64,000 bases of DNA from CAVVSQ01 sp963848825 (GTDB taxonomy: Bacteria > Planctomycetota > Planctomycetia > Gemmatales > Gemmataceae). Below the pieces are notes generated by a model. The model did not search any database. It was not told the DNA's origin and saw nothing but the letters and a program-made list of their open reading frames with translations. Positions 60,556 through 64,000 of this stretch are shown here, one piece after another. The DNA lies in the NCBI GenBank assembly GCA_963848825.1, contig CAWKFA010000008.1:682001-746000 (forward strand), written 5' to 3'. Made by a program: the position numbers and the translations under genes. Numbering within the stretch: position 1 is the stretch's first letter; each line of letters begins with the position of its first letter.

Positions 60556-62965
60556 ATGCCTACCACCGCCGAAATGCTGGCCTTGGCGCTCCGCTATCAT
60601 CAAGGCGGCGATCTGGCCCGGGCCGAGCCGCTCTATGTAGACATTATCCGCGCCGAGCCCGGCAATGCCGACGCCCACCATTTTCTTGGCCTGCTGGCGC
60701 GTCAGGTTGGCAACACGGAGGCGGCCGCGACGCTGATACGCCAGGCGCTGGCGCTCAGGCCCGGGTCCGCCATATTTCATTCCAACCTGGGCATTGTCCT
60801 GGCTGACCAGGGCAGGCTAGAGGAAGCGGTGGCCAGTTACCGGCAAGCCCTGGCGCTCAATCCACGGCTGGCGGATGCTTACTCCAACCTTGGGCTGGCG
60901 CTCAAGCAGCTTGGCCAGCTGGCCGAAGCCGCGCACTGCTGTCGTCAGGCCCTGGCAATCGATCCCGGGCACACCAATACTTTCAATATTCTGGGCAACG
61001 TGCTTCAGGACCAGGGCCAGCTTACCAAGGCCGCCGACTGTTACCGGCAAGCGCTGGCGCTGCACCCGCGCTTTGTCGATGCCCTGGCCAATCTGGGCCT
61101 GGTGTCACGCACGCAGGGCGATCTGGAGGAGGCGGCGCAGTGTTTTCGCCAGGCGCTCGCCATCGATCCCCGCCACTTACCTTCCCTCAATAACTTGGCG
61201 ATTGCGCAAGGACCAGGGGGACCTCGAAGAGGCGGAAAAGTACTTTCGGCAGGCGCTGGCGCTACAGCCCAGGCATGCGGGCGCCCATTACAACCTGGGC
61301 AACATCCTGGTCGAGCGCGGGCAAACCGCGGAGGCCAGTAGCTGCTTTCGAAACGCCGTTAGCCTCAATCCCGACCATGCCGACGCCCACAGCAATCTTG
61401 GCAGCTTGCTGATGGAGCAGGGGCAGCTTGCCGAGGCGGCCGATTGTTATCGCGCCGCCCTGCGCAGCAAACCCGATGACGCGAGCGCCTACAGCAACCT
61501 TGGCGTCATTTTCAAGGATCAGGGTCAAGTCGATGACGCACTCGTCTGTTACCGCAACGCACTGCACCTGGACCCGAACTACGTCGACGCCCTGAGCAAT
61601 CTCGGCAACCTGCTCAAGGACCTGCGCCGCCTGACCGAAGCGATCGATTGCTATCGGCAGGCCCTGCGCATCGATCCCAACCATGTAACGTCTCTTTACA
61701 ACCTTGGCATTGCCCTGAAAGAGCAGGGGAACATCGAGGAGGCGCTGGCCTGTTGCCATACGGCCCTGAAGCTCGACGCGCTGCATGCGCGTTCGCACCA
61801 TCATCTTGGCGATATTTTGCGGGATGAAGGCAAGCTTGCCGAGGCGGTCCTGAGTTATCGGGAGTCGATCCGCATCGACCCGAGATATGCCGACGCCCAC
61901 AACAATCTTGGCTCGGCACTTTTTAAGCAGGGCTTTTATGACGACGGCACGGCCGCTTATGAAAAAGCGATGGAGCTCGAGCCGGGACATGCCGTGGCGC
62001 GGTTCAATCGGGCGATTATTTGGCTGCTGCTGGGCAACCTGGCCAAGGGTTGGCCTGACTACGAATTTCGCTTCAAGGAACCGGGGACGACGCCGCGTGT
62101 CTTCGCCGAGCCGCGCTGGGACGGCGGTCCGCTGGCCGGCAAAACGATTCTTCTTTATGCCGAGCAGGGACTGGGCGATACGCTTCATTTTATTCGCTAT
62201 GCCGCGGCGCTCAAAAAAATGTCGGCGGGCCAGGCGCCGGTCACGGTGATTTTCGAGACACAACCGTCGCTGTTGGCGGTCCTGCAAAACGTGGCGGGTG
62301 TCGATGTACTGGTGCCGCGCGGGCAGCCTCTGCCTCGCTTCGACGTGCAGGCGCCGCTCATGAGCTTGCCGGGGATAATGCAAACGACGTTTACCGATAT
62401 TCCCGGCGAGTTCCCCTATGTGTATGCCAGGCCGCGACTTGTCGAACACTGGCGGCAAGAGCTTGCTAAAATTCCAGGCCCGGAGGCGCTAAAGCCTTTC
62501 ACGGTCGGCATCGTCTGGCAAGGTAGCCTCACGCACAAGGATGATCGTTTTCGCTCCTTTTCGCTGAAGCATTTCGAAAAGCTGGCGCGCGTGCCGGGTG
62601 TCAGGCTCGTGAGCTTGCAAAAAGGGCCGGGGTGTGAACAGCTTGCCGCGCTCCCCTTTCCCGTCGTCGATCTGGGAGATCGCCTCGACGCGGAGGCGCC
62701 GTTCATTGATACCGCCGCGCTGCTGACAATCCTGGACCTGGTGATCACTGTCGATTCGGCGGTCGCCCATTTGGCCGGCGCCCTGGGCGTGCGCACCTGG
62801 GTCGCCTTGTCGCTGGTCCCAGACTGGCGCTGGCTGCTCGATCGGAGTGATAGCCCCTGGTATCCAAGCCTGCGTCTGTTTCGCCAAACCCGCCTGGGTG
62901 CCTGGGATGAAGTCTTCGACCGCATGGCGTCGGAACTCACCAATTTGGTGTCGTCCGACAGGTAG
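60556..62965 (+). CDS. Long TPR protein with GT9-like C-terminal domain (one frameshift)
   Basis: About 802 residues. It begins MPTTAEMLALALRYHQGGD and carries about 14 TPR units (LTEAIDCYRQALRIDPNHVT-like), the longest TPR array in the window. The break near 61208 lies between SLNNLAIA and KDQGDLEEAEKYF, inside the array. The C-terminal half reads LAGKTILLYAEQGLGDTLHF, DVQAPLMSLPGIMQTTFTDI, VGIVWQGSLTHKDDRF, LVITVDSAVAHLAGALGVRT and SPWYPSLRLFRQ. These are the blocks shared with the other two TPR-GT genes, here with the intact VDSA motif. It probably transfers a sugar, with TPRs selecting the acceptor protein or complex. It lies downstream of the FkbM gene in an apparent operon. Confidence 0.86.
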
Positions 62966-62982
62966 CTGGTCACGGCTGGGAG

Positions 62983-63373
62983 CCCAGGGTGCGCTACACG
63001 ACCCTGGGTTTTGAGATGTAACACCTGCGTTGTAAAAATATGGTCGCGGAGGTTGGACCACCGGGTGCGCTATCGCCCTGTGGTCTGTTACACCAAAGGT
63101 GTTATATCCCAAAGCCCAGGGTCGCGAAGCGCACCCTGGGGACGTAATGCCGAGAAAATCCGATACCCCGAAGGGGTTAAATCACCCTGTCGGCAGGCGG
63201 TGATGTAACACCTTCGGTGTAAAAATCTGGTTGCGGGCGGGGGCCCCAGGGTGCGCTTCGCGACCCTGGGCTTTGGGATGTAACACCTTCGGTGTAGAAA
63301 TGTGGTTGCGGGCACGGAACCCAAGGTGCGCTATCGCGACCTTGGGCTTCGGGATGTAACACCTTCGGTGTAA
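62983..63373. repeat. Cluster of two alternating hairpin repeat types
   Basis: Element B is CCCAGGG-GTGCGC-x-GCG-CCCTGGG-like and occurs at 62983-63008, 63115-63140 (inverted), 63245-63270 and 63320-63346; a degenerate copy lies at 63057-63084. Element A has the core ACACCTTCGGTGT inside GATGTAACACC...GTAAAAAT and occurs at 63015-63039, 63086-63109 (inverted), 63202-63226, 63277-63301 and 63353-63373. The last three A copies are spaced 75 and 76 bases apart. In the final B copy the stem is CCCAAGG/CCTTGGG, so both arms changed together. Confidence 0.85.
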
Positions 63374-63571
63374 AGACAGTCGATGTGACCGGAGCATCGA
63401 GCGTCGCGCCGATGCCCATCTCCCGTGGGTGGCGCTTGCCGTGGAATCGGAGGAAGCGGCCTCGGACAAGCGAACCAGCGCGCCGCAATGTCGCTACCGG
63501 TCCGCAATATCCTGACCGGGAAATCCGCTGACCGGACGATGTTGTGCTAACAGACCGTCAGTTCAATAACA
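63374..63571. other. Gap with no recognised feature
   Basis: Between the hairpin cluster and the last gene I see no conserved open frame, RNA gene or clear terminator. The sequence before 63572 does not show a good ribosome binding site. Confidence 0.4.
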
Positions 63572-63991
63572 ATGTTCGGCGGCGGAGGGCGTTTGGGTGG
63601 AGGAGGTTTTCGAGGATGTGCAGGTCGTCACCAACCCTGGCTCGCTCCGGTCCAAGTGTGGTTCGAGCCGTGGGGGATGCCGCACCCACTTCCGCCGGGG
63701 GAGGCTTTCCGCGTTGTCGGCCGCAGTTCGCAGCCGGGCAAGATTGAGTTGGTCGCAGGCGACAGCTCCGTCGCCGTGTACGGATGGCCCGGCTCTACAC
63801 TTCAGGTGTACAACGGCGACGCGATGGTGGACGACTTTAGCGTCGTCTTTCCGGAGTTGCCACCGGGCATGTCCCCGCGGTCGTTCGTGGAGGTGATGTT
63901 TGGCGGTGCAGGTGGGCCGGGCTCCCAGCCGCCCCAGCACGTTGCCGAGACGCAGCCGGCACGGGCCCGACCGTGGTGGCAGTTCTGGTAG
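63572..63991 (+). CDS. Hypothetical protein, 139 residues
   Basis: Not assigned to a named family. From residue 25 on, the composition is protein-like: LAPVQVWFEPWGMPHPLPPG, then EAFRVVGRSSQPGKIELVAG, then SVAVYGWPGSTLQVYNGDAM. A beta-rich fold is suggested. The first 24 residues are Gly-rich and may come from a wrong start or an unseen frameshift. The C-terminus is Pro/Gln-rich and ends ARARPWWQFW. No signal peptide or membrane segment. It follows the hairpin cluster and runs almost to the window edge. Confidence 0.5.
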   Translation: MFGGGGRLGGGGFRGCAGRHQPWLAPVQVWFEPWGMPHPLPPGEAFRVVGRSSQPGKIELVAGDSSVAVYGWPGSTLQVYNGDAMVDDFSVVFPELPPGMSPRSFVEVMFGGAGGPGSQPPQHVAETQPARARPWWQFW

Positions 63992-64000
63992 CATCCCAGA

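Noticed and set aside
62983..63373. Possible CRISPR array
   Set aside because: Units are palindromic, occur in both orientations and have related, not unique, sequence between them; no cas gene is near.
63177..63488. Minus-strand open frame of 103 codons with FYTEGVTSQSPGSRSAPW-like repeats
   Set aside because: It is only a translation of the hairpin repeat cluster; the near-75-base spacing happens to keep frame for two copies.

Overview
The window looks like chromosome of a Gemmata-like planctomycete. It is GC-rich and carries four very large exported proteins that begin with the planctomycete N-terminal motif of the LEDR/LEPR type (an xLExLExRxxPS-like stretch). It also has a DUF1559 prepilin-like protein, cohesin/dockerin-bearing proteins and a cluster of TPR-glycosyltransferases. 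This assignment rests on gene content; no rRNA or tRNA gene was seen.

Layout. 1-2.0 kb (minus): a HAD hydrolase fragment coupled to glucose-6-phosphate dehydrogenase (zwf). 2.2-5.6 kb (minus): a beta-helix plus tectonin-like repeat surface protein, then a 69-residue hypothetical protein. 6.5-25.1 kb (minus): one giant gene of about 6,200 codons that reads as nine open frames because of eight frameshifts. 25.6-37.4 kb: housekeeping and envelope genes (a gamma-glutamyltranspeptidase homologue, a Cys-cluster exported protein, a DUF4349 lipoprotein, a sugar-phosphate isomerase-like protein, an FHA protein, PilT, an S10 carboxypeptidase, cyclophilin, a DUF1444-like protein, alanine dehydrogenase). 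37.5-39.3 kb: a TPR-glycosyltransferase. 39.4-50.2 kb: two large dockerin/cohesin proteins flanking a DUF1559 gene. 50.5-54.0 kb: a hybrid sensor kinase. 54.4-63.0 kb: an O-GlcNAc-transferase-like (SPINDLY) gene, two more TPR-glycosyltransferases, a SAM methyltransferase and an FkbM methyltransferase. 63.0-63.4 kb: a cluster of hairpin repeats. 63.6-64.0 kb: a small hypothetical gene.

How the genes may work together (inference). Four giant or large exported proteins are encoded close to several TPR-glycosyltransferases and two methyltransferases. A surface-protein decoration system acting on such proteins is possible but not shown by the sequence.

Caution for the reader. About 34 frameshifts interrupt otherwise well-conserved reading frames. 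Several can be explained by one base gained or lost in a short homopolymer. I read these as uncorrected sequencing errors and annotate each gene as one CDS spanning its frames; coordinates within such a CDS do not translate in a single frame.
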